A stretch of 64,000 nucleotides of DNA from positions 20,528 through 84,527 of the forward strand of contig NW_019174056.1 in NCBI RefSeq assembly GCF_001642475.1. The letters are read 5' to 3'. The notes below the pieces were generated by a model. The model saw only the letters and a list, made by a program, of their open reading frames with translations. It was not told the origin of the DNA and searched no databases. How positions within the stretch are numbered: position 1 is the stretch's first letter; each line of letters opens with the position of its first letter. This DNA comes from Fonsecaea monophora (taxonomy: Eukaryota; Ascomycota; Eurotiomycetes; Chaetothyriales; Herpotrichiellaceae). Positions 11,392 through 21,355 of this stretch are shown in pieces. Made by a program: the position numbers and the translations under genes.

Positions 11392-12823
11392 ATGTCCAAC
11401 TCAGATACACCTCGCAAGATGAGGGCGGCGGTCTTCCAGGAGGCATGTGCCTGTAACCGGAATGCCTTCTTCAGAGCACTTTTCCAAGCTAACCGCATTT
11501 TGTTTAGGTTGGGAAGCCAGTGGTGGTGACTGAGATCGATGTGCCTTCGATAGGGAACGACGAAATCCTTGTCAAGGTAGCCAGTGCGAGCCTGTGTGGC
11601 TCGGATCTTATTGTCTACAGAGGGTACCTCGGCCCACCGGCAGGACGCGTTGGAGGCCACGAAGCTGTCGGCCCTATTGTCCAAGGTGAGAGATTTTGTT
11701 TTCACTCCACGGCTCTCTGAGAAGGCATCCATGTACCGGGCTTACCAATGCAAACCCTTTGGTCCGTCAGTCGGCAATTCTGTCAATGGGTTCAAAGTCG
11801 GAGATCGAGTCGGCTTCTTGAACTGTTTGACCACGTGTGAGGCGTGCACTCAGTGTCTAGGTAAATTATAACTTCCCCTGGACGTGCACGAGCAACGCCC
11901 ATTGTAGCCCCCCCGCGGCACGATGTTGGAACTGACCCGACCCAGCTGGACAACAACAGTTTTGTGAATCCGGAAAGATCAACCAAGGCTTTGACACAAA
12001 CGGTTTCTTTGCCGAATATGCGCGGGTCAAGGCTTTATTTGCTGTCAAGATCCCTGACGGGCTGCCTCTTGAGCGGTAGGATATCTCGCCCCGACGTCGT
12101 GTTTTTTTTTTCTTTTACCGTCAACTAACCGTGGAACGATGTCCAACAGACTCTCTCCACTGTTTTGCGCAGGAATCACAGCGTTCCGTGCCCTAAAGCA
12201 ACTCATGCCGCTCCGGGCGGGTGTAATTGGAGTGTTTGGGCTCGGTGGAGTGGGCGTGTTCGCCGTCCGCTTTGCCAAAGCCTTGGGGTATCAGGTCCTG
12301 GGCTTTGACATCTCGACTGAAGCCAGGGAAGCTGCGCATGGATACGGTATAGACGCTACGGTCGATATTTCGGACGCAAATGCCGTCTCCGAAGCCCTCG
12401 CTCGATTCGACAAGTCCGCGGGGCTGGACGGGGCCATTGTTGCAGCCGGCGTGCCTGCGGCATATCAGGCTGCTATCAACTACACTGGATTCAATGGGTA
12501 GGAGACACTCCTCTCGCGTTAACCACAAATCGGCAGAGCTAACGCCACACACACACAGGACAATAGTGGCGGTGGGAGTGCCGCACACGGACGTAAGCAT
12601 TACTATTTTGCAGTTTGTGAAGAAGAATCTGCGGCTGCAAGGAACCCAAAGCGGCACTCCGCTGGAGCTGAAGGAGATGATGCAGCTGGTCCAGGCACAT
12701 TCAATCATCCCGGATGTAGACTTGTCGCCGCTCGACGCTCTTCCCGAGCTAGTGGATGCTTTGGCGACTGGTAAGATTACACGCAAAGTAGGCGTCGTTT
12801 TCGACAATACGCAGACCAGTTAG
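11392..12823 (+). CDS. Zinc-dependent alcohol dehydrogenase (MDR family)
   Basis: A medium-chain dehydrogenase of roughly 350 residues in 6 exons. The catalytic domain has CGSDLIVYRG and GHEAVG (GHExxG zinc ligand). The structural-zinc lobe has CLTTCEACTQC followed by FCESG. The Rossmann domain has GVFGLGGVGVFAVRFAKALG. Exon 1 (17 codons, ending VFQE) ends at 11442 and is followed by GCATGT, so the first intron (11443-11507, branch-like GCTAAC) appears to be of GC-AG type; the join reads VFQE|VGKPVVVTE in frame. Other introns have GT donors, for example after GPIVQ, TQCLG, DGLPLE and YTGFNG. It would oxidise an alcohol to an aldehyde or ketone with NAD(P), a fitting step after ester hydrolysis. 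All zinc-binding residues appear to be present. Confidence 0.87.
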
Positions 12824-13297
12824 CATGATAACGAGACACTCCGTCGGTTGGGGGGAAGGGGAGGCAAGTCCTGGCAGAACGGACACAACTTCATCATTGG
12901 CTCTGCTGCAGAAAAGGTTCTTTCTCTCACCACCCACCTAGAGGGGTTTCAGCTGGACGCGAGACTCTGTTTTCGATTCTCCAGAAACAGCTGAGGGGCA
13001 ATTCCCATAAACCTCCACCCAATTACCATCACATAGGCACCATCGAAATAATCTTTCTCATTGTCGTACAGAGCGACGAGGAAGAGAGGCTCGGATGGAA
13101 CTTTCCCGGCTCGATTCTGGGGAGGCCAGAACCGGAATTGACTCGCCACGTAGGACAGCCAGACTGCCGGCCGAAGCAAAGACGTGACCGCTTCCCCCGT
13201 CGTTGCAGTCATTAAATGGACAATAATACGGCCCCGTAATGGGGTCACATAGGTTGTTAGGAGGAATCACAAGTCATCGCACAAACTGATACTACCC
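12824..13297. promoter_or_regulatory. Intergenic / SDR promoter with CGGAATTG
   Basis: Contains CGGAATTG at 13133-13140, 158 bases before the SDR start. A 99-codon minus-strand open frame (12949-13248) has no recognisable features and is not called. Confidence 0.45.
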
Positions 13298-14145
13298 ATG
13301 GCACTCTCGTTGACAGGGAAATACGTTATCGTGACAGGCGGCACCAGGGGCATTGGGTATGCCGTTGCCAAAAAGCTAGCATCAAGAGGCGCAAAGGGGG
13401 CAAGTCCTGCAATATGATGCTGCACATATGGCACCACCGCTGACCATATTTCGTTGACAAGGTGGCCTTTACATACAACTGCAACCCTTCACAGGCCGAA
13501 GAGGTGGCCGCGGAGATCAGGAGTCATGGATCCGAGGCATTGGCCATTCAGGGCGAACTGAAAGACCCCAATTTCGCACAGTCGGTTCTGGACAGTGTCC
13601 TCCGCGGATTCAACACGCGTACGATTGATGTCCTGGTCAACAACGCAGCCCTGACGGGGTTAAATGATAATCTGCCGGTCAAGGACGTTACTATCAAAAA
13701 CTTTGACGACGTCTTCCACGGCAATGTTCGGGCACAGATGTTCCTGATGCGAGCGGTGCTGGAACATCTTCCGGAGAAAGGGGGCAGAATCATCAATATC
13801 AGCTCCATCGCCGCCAAGAAGGCCTCGCTCGAACCCTATGTAGTGTATGGGGCGTCGAAAGCTGCTCTGGAGTCTCTCACACGCTCCTTCGCGATGGAGT
13901 TTGCGTCCAAGTACGGATGCACAATCAACGCCGTCACTCCTGGGTTCACAGTTCACGAGGACATACTGAAACGCATTCCCAAGGAGACCCTCGAGCAGGC
14001 GAATCAGCAACAGAATGTGGAGAAGCGATTCGGCAACCCCGACGACGTCGCTGAGGTCGTAGCATTTTTGGCTTCCGAAGAGTCGCGTTGGATCAACGGC
14101 AATTGCGTTCCCGCTAACGGTGGCGCCAATATAGCAGCAGAATAG
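13298..14145 (+). CDS. Short-chain dehydrogenase/reductase (SDR) with GC-AG intron
   Basis: A 261-residue classical SDR. Exon 1 (13298-13399) encodes VIVTGGTRGIGYAVA (TGxxxGIG cofactor motif). The exon ends in phase 0 before GCAAGT, the consensus donor of GC-AG introns. The intron runs 13400-13461, and exon 2 restarts at VAFTYNCNP. Exon 2 holds VLVNNAAL (NNAG-like), INISSIAAK with the catalytic serine, VVYGASKAAL with the catalytic YxxxK, INAVTPGF and the terminal INGNCVPANGG. Length and motifs are standard. It lies head to tail with ADH and the next SDR. Likely a cytosolic NAD(P)-dependent alcohol/ketone oxidoreductase; substrate unknown. Confidence 0.9.
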
Positions 14146-14650
14146 ACAGACCAATGGTATTGGAGCCGGGATAGAGTCCCCAGACCCTTTCCGTCCGAGT
14201 CAAGAGATCCGTACTAGAAGAGAAAGTCCATTGTACCCTGTCACGATCACGCGTGGGAAAAAAGGCGTGCCGAACGCTTTGCAGCAAGCCACCTCTCTCC
14301 AGCGATCGCGAAGGAAAGAAACACCCCTTTCCACGGCCACGGGTGATTTTCTTCCATCAGAAGCAATATCCGCTTCCATGTCCATGTTCATGTCGCCGGT
14401 ATAGCTGTTGCATCGTTGCAGATCATACCCGTAGTTAATTCCGGTAATCCTCCTTTCGTCGAGGCCCCCTCCTTTCGTCGTGGACCCCGACGGTTGATGG
14501 TCCCGTTGGAGTCGGAATCAATGGGAACGGCGGCGGATGACTCGCGGTATCCAGTCGTTCACTGGTGAGATTGTGCACACATATGATGAGTTGCTGTCCC
14601 CAGAGATCACGAGTTGTCGCTCAAGTTGTGGTGGATAGTCACAGTCGACC
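14146..14650. promoter_or_regulatory. Promoter region of the 14.65-kb SDR, two CGGAAT sites
   Basis: Contains TAATTCCGG at 14436-14444 and CGGAATC at 14513-14519, about 210 and 135 bases before the start codon. A short repeated CCTCCTTTCGTCG occurs near 14450 and 14468. No gene is seen. Confidence 0.45.
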
Positions 14651-15558
14651 ATGTCAGGAGAAACTGGTTTCAGCGCGCTGGTGACCGGCGGTGCGTCAGG
14701 CATAGGAGCCGCTGTCAGCAGGAAACTCGCCTCCCGCGGCATTAATGTCTTGATAGCTGATGTGCAAGATGAGCTGGGAGAGAAGCTGGCTCAAGAAATC
14801 AAGTCCGCCTTCAAGGTAGAGGCTGTTTACCTCCACACAGATGTTTCAAAGGAGGCAGACATTCGGAACATGATTGCGACTGTGGTGAAGAAGTTCGGCC
14901 GCCTGGACTATGCCGCCAATGTGGCCGGCATCTGTGAGAACACACAGTTTGAAGAGCACAGCATTACCGCAGAGATGGTCGACAGGTATGTGCACGGCTC
15001 ACAAATCATGGCAGCCCCGAAGTCAAATCCATTCTCATTCGTGACTGCAGGACGTACTCCATCAATCAACGGGGTGTATGGCTCTGCCAGAAGCTAGAGG
15101 CTGAGCAAATGATAACTCAGGAGCGTCGCGCTGTTGAATTCTCGCCACCTTCACCACAAAGCATTCAACCCCAGCGCGGTGCAATCGTCAACGTGGCCTC
15201 TACGACGGCAGTCGTAGGTATGGGGTTTGGCGCCTATGCTCAGACCAAGGCCGCGGTGGTCACTATCACGCAGAACGGCGCCTTCTTCTATGGGCCTCAG
15301 GGAGTTCGTTGCAACTCCATCTCTCCAGGAGGCACCGTCACTCCCATGATGTTGAGGAACGTACCCGAGCAGTTTAGGGGGACTGATACTCACGAACAGC
15401 CGGGTAACGTGCTTGTGCAGCCGATTGCATTGAAAACCATGGCAAGGCCCGAGGAGCAGGCGAATGTGATCAGCTTCCTGTTGAGTGCGGAAAGCAGCCA
15501 GGTCACCGGCGTCAATATCTTGGTTGACGGCGGCTTCACGTTCACACGCTCCGGATGA
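14651..15558 (+). CDS. Short-chain dehydrogenase/reductase (SDR)
   Basis: A 280-residue SDR in two exons. Exon 1 (14651-14985) has ALVTGGASGIGAAVS (cofactor motif), DVSKEAD and a YAANVAGI segment (NAG variant). The intron (GTATGTG...CTGCAG) spans 14986-15050. Exon 2 has INQRGVWLCQK, IVNVASTTAV with the catalytic serine, YAQTK (YxxxK), and the end ITGVNILVDGG-type tail (VTGVNILVDGGF). Motifs are intact. Probably a member of the pathway that oxidises a secondary alcohol. It is preceded by a promoter with CGGAAT elements and followed by the esterase in the same direction. Confidence 0.9.
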
Positions 15559-16013
15559 ACCGGGACGTTGCCAGTGTAGAAATGGCAGTTATTTCCAAAC
15601 AGTCAGCGGCATTAAGTCCAGGTAACAGCATGCTCGTGATGTGTTGGCTTCAATTGGTCAAAGACAGTTCGTGAACTGGGGCCGATATAGAACATTTTCT
15701 CATGTATATCAATGCTGACTGGTTTTTTCTCACTCGGTGACTGAGCGTACAAGCCTCACGAGCACCCGCGGAATACTTCCATGTTGAGCAATCGATGCTA
15801 ACATAGTAAGGCCCACTGAAATTCCGAGGAGGGATGGCGGAAGTTTCGCGGAGGCGGTGCTTCAATACGATGATGGCGGCACAAGCAGCAGCTCGCTCAT
15901 TTCATCGTACTGGCTGATCATAAACTCTCCCTTCCTTGCTTGGTCAACTCAAAGAGCTTCTCTCCCTCCCTCATCCTCCAAACTTTGCAAAGTGTACAGG
16001 ACATAGTGCCATT
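15559..16013. promoter_or_regulatory. Promoter region of the alpha/beta hydrolase
   Basis: Contains AAATTCCG at 15819-15826, about 190 bases before the hydrolase ATG. No gene is seen. Confidence 0.4.
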
Positions 16014-17048
16014 ATGCCTCTGAAAAACCAGCAATATTCACAATTCTCAGCCGAGTTTGAAAATTTCCTCAAAGGACAGACCGAGGGAAATCCACTTGCA
16101 GCTCTTCCTCTTGAAGAAGTACGCGAAGCTGTTGCAAATGCAGAATCAGCGCTTTGGGACCGAGACAGCGAGGGGATCAAATGGAGGGAACTCAGCATTT
16201 CAGCACCATCAGTAGGATTGGAAGTTCCAATCAGGATATACGAGCCAAGTACCTCGCCACAGGAGCTCCCAGGTCACATTGCCTTCATGATTCACGGAGG
16301 TGGATGGACCTTGGGTGGCGCCTACTCGGATTCCTTCGCGGTACGTGCCCTTGTGAGGAGGCTAGGCATGGTTGTCGTCACGATCGGGTACCATCTCGCC
16401 CCAGAGAATCCCTTCCCAGTAGCGTTGAATGAGTGCTGTGACGCTCTTCATTGGATTTGCACTCAATCGGGACTGGTAAAATCGCCTCAGCAGAAACTTG
16501 TCATGGCCGGATTCAGTGCTGGGGGGAATCTATCAGCAGCAGTAACACAGTGGGCGTGCAGAAACCGCTTGGCTCGCCACATCGCAGCGCAGGTTCTCTT
16601 TTCGCCCGCCACCTGTCACTACAAGCAGCTGGCACATGCCAGCCACGCCTTCAACACAGAGTTGGAGTCAATCAACAATGCAACCTCGCCTTTTCTGTCG
16701 CCCGAGCAGCTCAAAGGCTTCTGGGACATATATGACGCAGCGGATGGGAAAGACTCAAGGGTGTCGCCTCTCCTGGCCGAAAACCTGTCCACTCAGCCTC
16801 CAACTTATATTCAGGTCTGTGGTGCCGACCCTCTGCGCGATGAAGGCCTCGCCTACGCGGAACGATTGCAGAGGGCAGGCGTGGAAGTCGGAATCGATAT
16901 CTATGCTGGGATGCCGCATGCTTATCACAGTGATTTGATCGCTATCCCAGGGCGCGGGAGAACTATGGATGACTTGGTAAAGTGGTTGAGTCTCGTCTTG
17001 TCGCCGCGAAGCATTTCTGAGGACAGCATCAAGTCACAGTTATCTTGA
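16014..17048 (+). CDS. Alpha/beta hydrolase (HSL-type esterase/lipase)
   Basis: A single-exon protein of 344 residues from the ATG at 16014. An in-frame ATG at 15936 would add 26 residues without similarity to the family. The oxyanion-hole motif is HGGGW near residue 94, the nucleophile elbow is GFSAGG near residue 165, the acid is in GADPLRDEG, and the catalytic histidine is in GMPHAYH. This is the hormone-sensitive-lipase family pattern. No signal peptide is visible, so it is probably cytosolic. It would hydrolyse a short or medium ester, such as the product of a Baeyer-Villiger monooxygenase, giving an alcohol and an acid for the neighbouring ADH and ALDH. That coupling is inferred from context. 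Confidence 0.88.
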   Translation: MPLKNQQYSQFSAEFENFLKGQTEGNPLAALPLEEVREAVANAESALWDRDSEGIKWRELSISAPSVGLEVPIRIYEPSTSPQELPGHIAFMIHGGGWTLGGAYSDSFAVRALVRRLGMVVVTIGYHLAPENPFPVALNECCDALHWICTQSGLVKSPQQKLVMAGFSAGGNLSAAVTQWACRNRLARHIAAQVLFSPATCHYKQLAHASHAFNTELESINNATSPFLSPEQLKGFWDIYDAADGKDSRVSPLLAENLSTQPPTYIQVCGADPLRDEGLAYAERLQRAGVEVGIDIYAGMPHAYHSDLIAIPGRGRTMDDLVKWLSLVLSPRSISEDSIKSQLS

Positions 17049-17976
17049 AGGGATTGCTGTTGGTGCGCACTGGGATGCGGCCCACTGCCTGCAGTCGAGG
17101 GTGGCACGAGGGTGGTAAAACTTAGTCTGTGGCTATAAGCAAAGGCGACCTTCAAATGGCCGCTATGACCGCGATCTTGAGTAAACAGAGTTGAAAATGA
17201 CGTGCCACTTAAGGAGAAGGTGGAAAGCATGAGCCCCCTTCCCCTTGCGGCTGACCTCAACCTCGGGGCAGCCCGGCCGAGCTTAGTTTGTTTGCTATGT
17301 TTGTTATGTTTGTTATGTTTGGTCAGTAGGCCGTCAGGACAATTCTACAACTACTACTCTACCTACATGAGTCTCAATTTCGCAACAGCTCCCCCCTTTC
17401 AGCATGACCATATTATGATTTGATTTAGCGAAGGGGACTTCTCCTATCCTATGACTCGATGGCGAGTTACTATTTGAAGCCCACGCTTGTGCCGTCTTGT
17501 GCTGCACGGTGACCAATGTATCGCCGAGTCTCGATACGTACAGCTTCATTGGCTCCTGAATTTCCGTTCATGGATAGACATGACCCTTCGCCTCAGTTAG
17601 GAGAGTACCGCCAGTGAACGAGAATCTATCAAGCACATCCAAACCCTTACCGTGTACGGAATCTCGGAAGTGACAGACTGAGAAAATCTGACAAGTACAC
17701 AATCTTAATTCCGAAAATCTGCGAGTGTGCTATGCGGATGTGAAGGATCAAAGTCACTGGAGCATGCTCTCTAGGGCAGCGAGTCCAGAGGGGTCCCATC
17801 GGGCCCAAAACACCGATAATGTCCCTCAAAACGAGATCAAGTCCATCGCAGTCCGATCATCGCATGCAGTTCCGTTCAGTCGTCCTTGTGCTATAACAAC
17901 CAAAGGACAATACCTACGAAGCTAGGAACTCCACGCACACCACGCCTCTGAAGATTTCAATACCCGACTGCTCAAG
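17049..17976. promoter_or_regulatory. Upstream region of AtuA gene
   Basis: About 930 bases without a gene. It holds CGGAATC at 17657-17663 and TTAATTCCG at 17705-17713, and a 9-base tandem repeat at 17296-17322. Confidence 0.45.
17296..17322. repeat. Short tandem repeat, TATGTTTGT x 3
   Basis: Three adjacent copies of a 9-base unit, the last with one change at its end, in the spacer after the hydrolase. Confidence 0.8.
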
Positions 17977-19938
17977 ATGCTGAAACAAAAGGACAGTTCC
18001 CGACCCATCGCGGTTGCAGGAGCCTCAGGGGGTGAGCAAATCTCGTGATTATCTGCAGGAACTCAGTATGCTAAACATGAATTTGTAGGTGCCCTAGATC
18101 GATTCCGAGGTCTGACAGACCTCTCCAAGCTTCCTGAGATCGATGTCATTGTCGGCGACTGGATGTCCGAAGCCAACATGACCATGCGTGGAGTTGAAGT
18201 CGCCGAGCTGAAGAAGAAGAAGGCAAAGTTGGATGGCCAGGTCGGTACAGTGTCTGAAGTGAACGGGGATAGTACCTCAGAGTTGGGCTTCCTCAGCAGG
18301 AGCAGAGGAGGGTACGACCCTTATTTCTTGGAGCAGCTCGAGCCTGCCCTCGAGAACCTCGCGGCCAATGGAATCCGTCTCGCCTGCAATTCGGGCGGTA
18401 GTAACCCCCGCGGACTGGCCGAGGCGGTGAAGAGCTTGGTCAGTGCAAAGGGCCTCAAGCTCGACGTTGCGTGGGTCGACGGAGATGATGTTTCCGATGT
18501 GACTTTGGACCTCTGGGCCAAGGGTGAAAGATTCCCTGGCTTGCCTACAGGGAAAGACATCCAAGATTGGCCATTTGATCCTCTGTGTGCTCAATGCTAT
18601 CTGGGTGGCGTCGGTGTCGCCAAAGCCTTCGAATCCGGTGCTGCCATCGTCATCTGCGGTCGTATAGCGGACGCCTCGGCTCTGGTGGGTGCTTGTATGT
18701 GGTGGTTCAACTGGCAAAGGGAGACCCATATACAAGAGCTGGCAGGCGCTTTGGTGGCTGGTCATCTCACGGAATGTAGCACGTACGTGACAGGTGGCTG
18801 CTATGCAGGTTTCAAGGAGTTTGGTACCAAAGATGTCGACTTGTCCTTCCCGATAGCTTGGATCGAGTCCAATGGCGAATTTGAGCTGGGCATGGAACCA
18901 GGACATGACGGCAAGGTCACTGTTGACACCGCAGTTACGCAGCTCCTGTACGAAATCCAGGGCCCGCTATACTTCAACTCGGATGTGGTCGCCAACCTGG
19001 AAGGTGTCCAGATGCAACAGATAGGACCGAATCGCGTTCGAGTCACTGGTGTCGAAGGTCTCCCGCCTCCGCCGACTACGAAGGTCGGGATCACTGCGCG
19101 AGGAGGGTATCGAGCGCAGTTCCATTACTACCTCACCGGGCTCGACGTGGACGAAAAGGCGGCCGTGGTCGAAAGACAGACTAGGCACATGATGGGGGAA
19201 AATCTTCCCAAGTTTCATTGTCTGTCCTTCAACCTCGCCGGTCGACCCGCCATAAACCCTCGAAACCAAAATGAAGCAACAGTGGACTATCGCATTTTTG
19301 CCCAATCAAGAGACAAGGATGTCATGAACATGTTCGGGACGTGGTGCAAATCTAACATTCTCCAGAGCTACCCTGGAGGAACTCCACACACGGACGTGAG
19401 GACTAGCCTTCCGAAGCCCTATTTCGAGTACTGGGTGTCCCTCCTACCACAAGAAAAGGTTCATCATCAAGTTCACCTCGCAGATGGATCATCAGTCACG
19501 ATTCCTCCGCCGCAATTGACTCGGGTGTATCCCACGCAACAAAAGTCTTACGACACTCCTCACCCGGTTCCTCTAGATACATTCGGGGCCACCGAAAACT
19601 GTCCCCTCGGCTACAGGGTTCTCGGTCGATCTGGCGACAAGTCGTCCGATGCCAATGTTGGGTTGTTTGTCCGGCACGACGACGAGTGGGAGTGGCTGAG
19701 ATCATTCTTGACCATTGACAAGGTCAAGGAACTACTGGGGGAGGACTACGTCGGGAAGCCAATCGACCGCTTTGAGATACCAGCCCTTCGAGCGGTGCAT
19801 TTCCTGCTGCGAGACCACTTGGACCGGGGATACAATTCCTCTTCCGGCTTTGATACCTTGGGAAAGAACGTCGTGGAGTACCTGCGAGCTAAATACGTGG
19901 ATATTCCGGTTACATTCTTGCAGCGAGGGAGAATCTGA
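17977..19938 (+). CDS. AtuA-family protein (DUF1446, acyclic terpene utilisation)
   Basis: A protein of about 634 residues in two exons: 17977-18031, then an intron with GTGAGC and TTTGTAG ends, then 18089-19938. The N-terminus reads IAVAGASGG and then LPEIDVIVGDWMSEANM, matching the family's opening block. Further signatures are RLACNSGGSNPRGLAEAV, AIVICGRIADASALVG, CSTYVTGGCYAGFKE and a long C-terminal part ending LRDHLDRGYNSSSGFDTLGK. AtuA is encoded in the bacterial citronellol/geraniol (acyclic terpene) degradation cluster, where its exact chemistry is not firmly established. Fungal homologues have unknown substrates. Its presence is the best hint that the pathway handles branched or terpenoid carbon, but that is weak evidence. 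Confidence 0.9.
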
Positions 19939-20470
19939 TATTGGCGGAACTTGGCATTGGCGAAATCAAAGGATCAAACACCTTAGCTATACCATCAGAT
20001 ACTGGAGATTTTCCGTGCTATGCGAGACTACATCATTGCCTTGTTCTGTCTGTATCTGTACCTCTACCTTTTTTTTTTCCATGGTGGATCTGCATGCTTC
20101 TGCGACTGCGATTGCGACTTCAACTTCCGAGGCCAGTCCACGGAAAGAGTTTCTGTCCCGGAAACGAAGGGGTGTTGGGACGGTCCCTCGACTCTCCCCC
20201 TACCGAGGTAGACATTCCAGTCGTACGCAGCGTCCCTCGGAACACGGACGTACACGTGTATAAACGGGTTTACACCCGAGTGCGCCGTTGTTGACATTTC
20301 AGAAAGTTGAACGCGCATTGCATTGCATTGAACCCCGTCGTCGGCCGCCTCAGTAATCTCCCTCCGATCGCCCGTCCGAATCGACCAATCGACCTGCACC
20401 CCTCGAACTCTTGAGCCCTGTTGCCCGAAGCGAGAGAAATCCAGAGACAGACAGACAGAAAAAAAAAACA
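19939..20470. promoter_or_regulatory. Intergenic region before the EthD gene
   Basis: Holds the AtuA 3' UTR and the EthD promoter. The EthD 5' leader ends in an A10 tract immediately before the ATG. I found no CGGAATT here. Confidence 0.4.
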
Positions 20471-20839
20471 ATGACCATCACGCAAGTCTACGTGCTCTAC
20501 AAGGCCCCGCACCTCACGGCGGAACAATTCAAGCACCACTACGAAACGAGCCACGCCCCGCTCGTCCGCGAACTGGTTGGCGACAAAGCCGAGCTGCCCC
20601 TCCTGTACAAGCGGCACTACGTCGTCAAGCAGGGCGACGCTCCTCCCGCGCCCGGAGTGGCCTCGGTCGACTTCGACGCCATCACGACGCTGGTGTTCCG
20701 CGACCAGGCTGCGGCGGACAAGTTCGCCGAGGTCATCACTCGGCCGGGGAACAAGGAGCGCGCGGAAGCCGATTCGGCAAAGTTCCTCGACCTTAGCCGC
20801 GGGGGGGCAGTTCTCGTGGAGACGTCGGAGAAGTTTTGA
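20471..20839 (+). CDS. EthD-domain protein
   Basis: A 122-residue single-exon protein. It shows the EthD/dimeric alpha-beta barrel pattern: a first strand ITQVYVLYKAPHLT, then EQFKHHYETSHAPLVREL, which matches the family's FxxYxxxHxPL core, and a late strand GAVLVETSE. The upstream in-frame ATG at 20411 is less likely; the ATG at 20471 lies next to the first barrel strand and after an A-rich leader. EthD was first described with the bacterial ethyl tert-butyl ether degradation cluster, and related small barrels are helper or decarboxylase-like enzymes in polyketide and aromatic metabolism. The role here is unknown. Confidence 0.78.
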   Translation: MTITQVYVLYKAPHLTAEQFKHHYETSHAPLVRELVGDKAELPLLYKRHYVVKQGDAPPAPGVASVDFDAITTLVFRDQAAADKFAEVITRPGNKERAEADSAKFLDLSRGGAVLVETSEKF

Positions 20840-21355
20840 AATGGGAGGTCTGGAGTCAATTCGTCTAGTAGATTGATGAGGGCCGGTTTGTGCGGACGAA
20901 TGTGCCATAGGGTACAAAATAGATAATCGAATCATCCAGGTGCCATGTCCGTCTGGACCCGTCTTGCCTTTGGTCTGGTCCGTCCTATACTGTAATGGAG
21001 AAATACCATGGGCAGGCTGCAAGTCCTCCCCACAGACAATGTTGTGCAGCAGTGGCAGAGTAAAGGGCGTGGCCACCCTCGAGATTGGTTACGAACCCCC
21101 TCGACTATGAGGGACACATGTTGCGCGGATCATTAGTCCCTGGTCCCTGCTTCGCCTTTGTGCTATGTCCTCGATCTCACAATATCGCTTAGACACACAA
21201 AAGTGACGCGAGACATAGAACAAGGTATATGGAGTACAGCAGAGGTGATCATACAAGGTTCAAATTTACTGCCTCCTACAGCAATCCACACTCTATCTAA
21301 CACCATTCCCTCCGACTATCAATGCGACACCTCCCACAAGAGGAGGGGCAAGGGC
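20840..21355. other. Convergent intergenic spacer
   Basis: Between the 3' ends of the EthD gene and the TRI12-type transporter. No gene or recurring motif is seen. Confidence 0.4.

Noticed and set aside
12949..13248. 99-codon minus-strand open frame
   Set aside because: No family features and it overlaps the SDR promoter.
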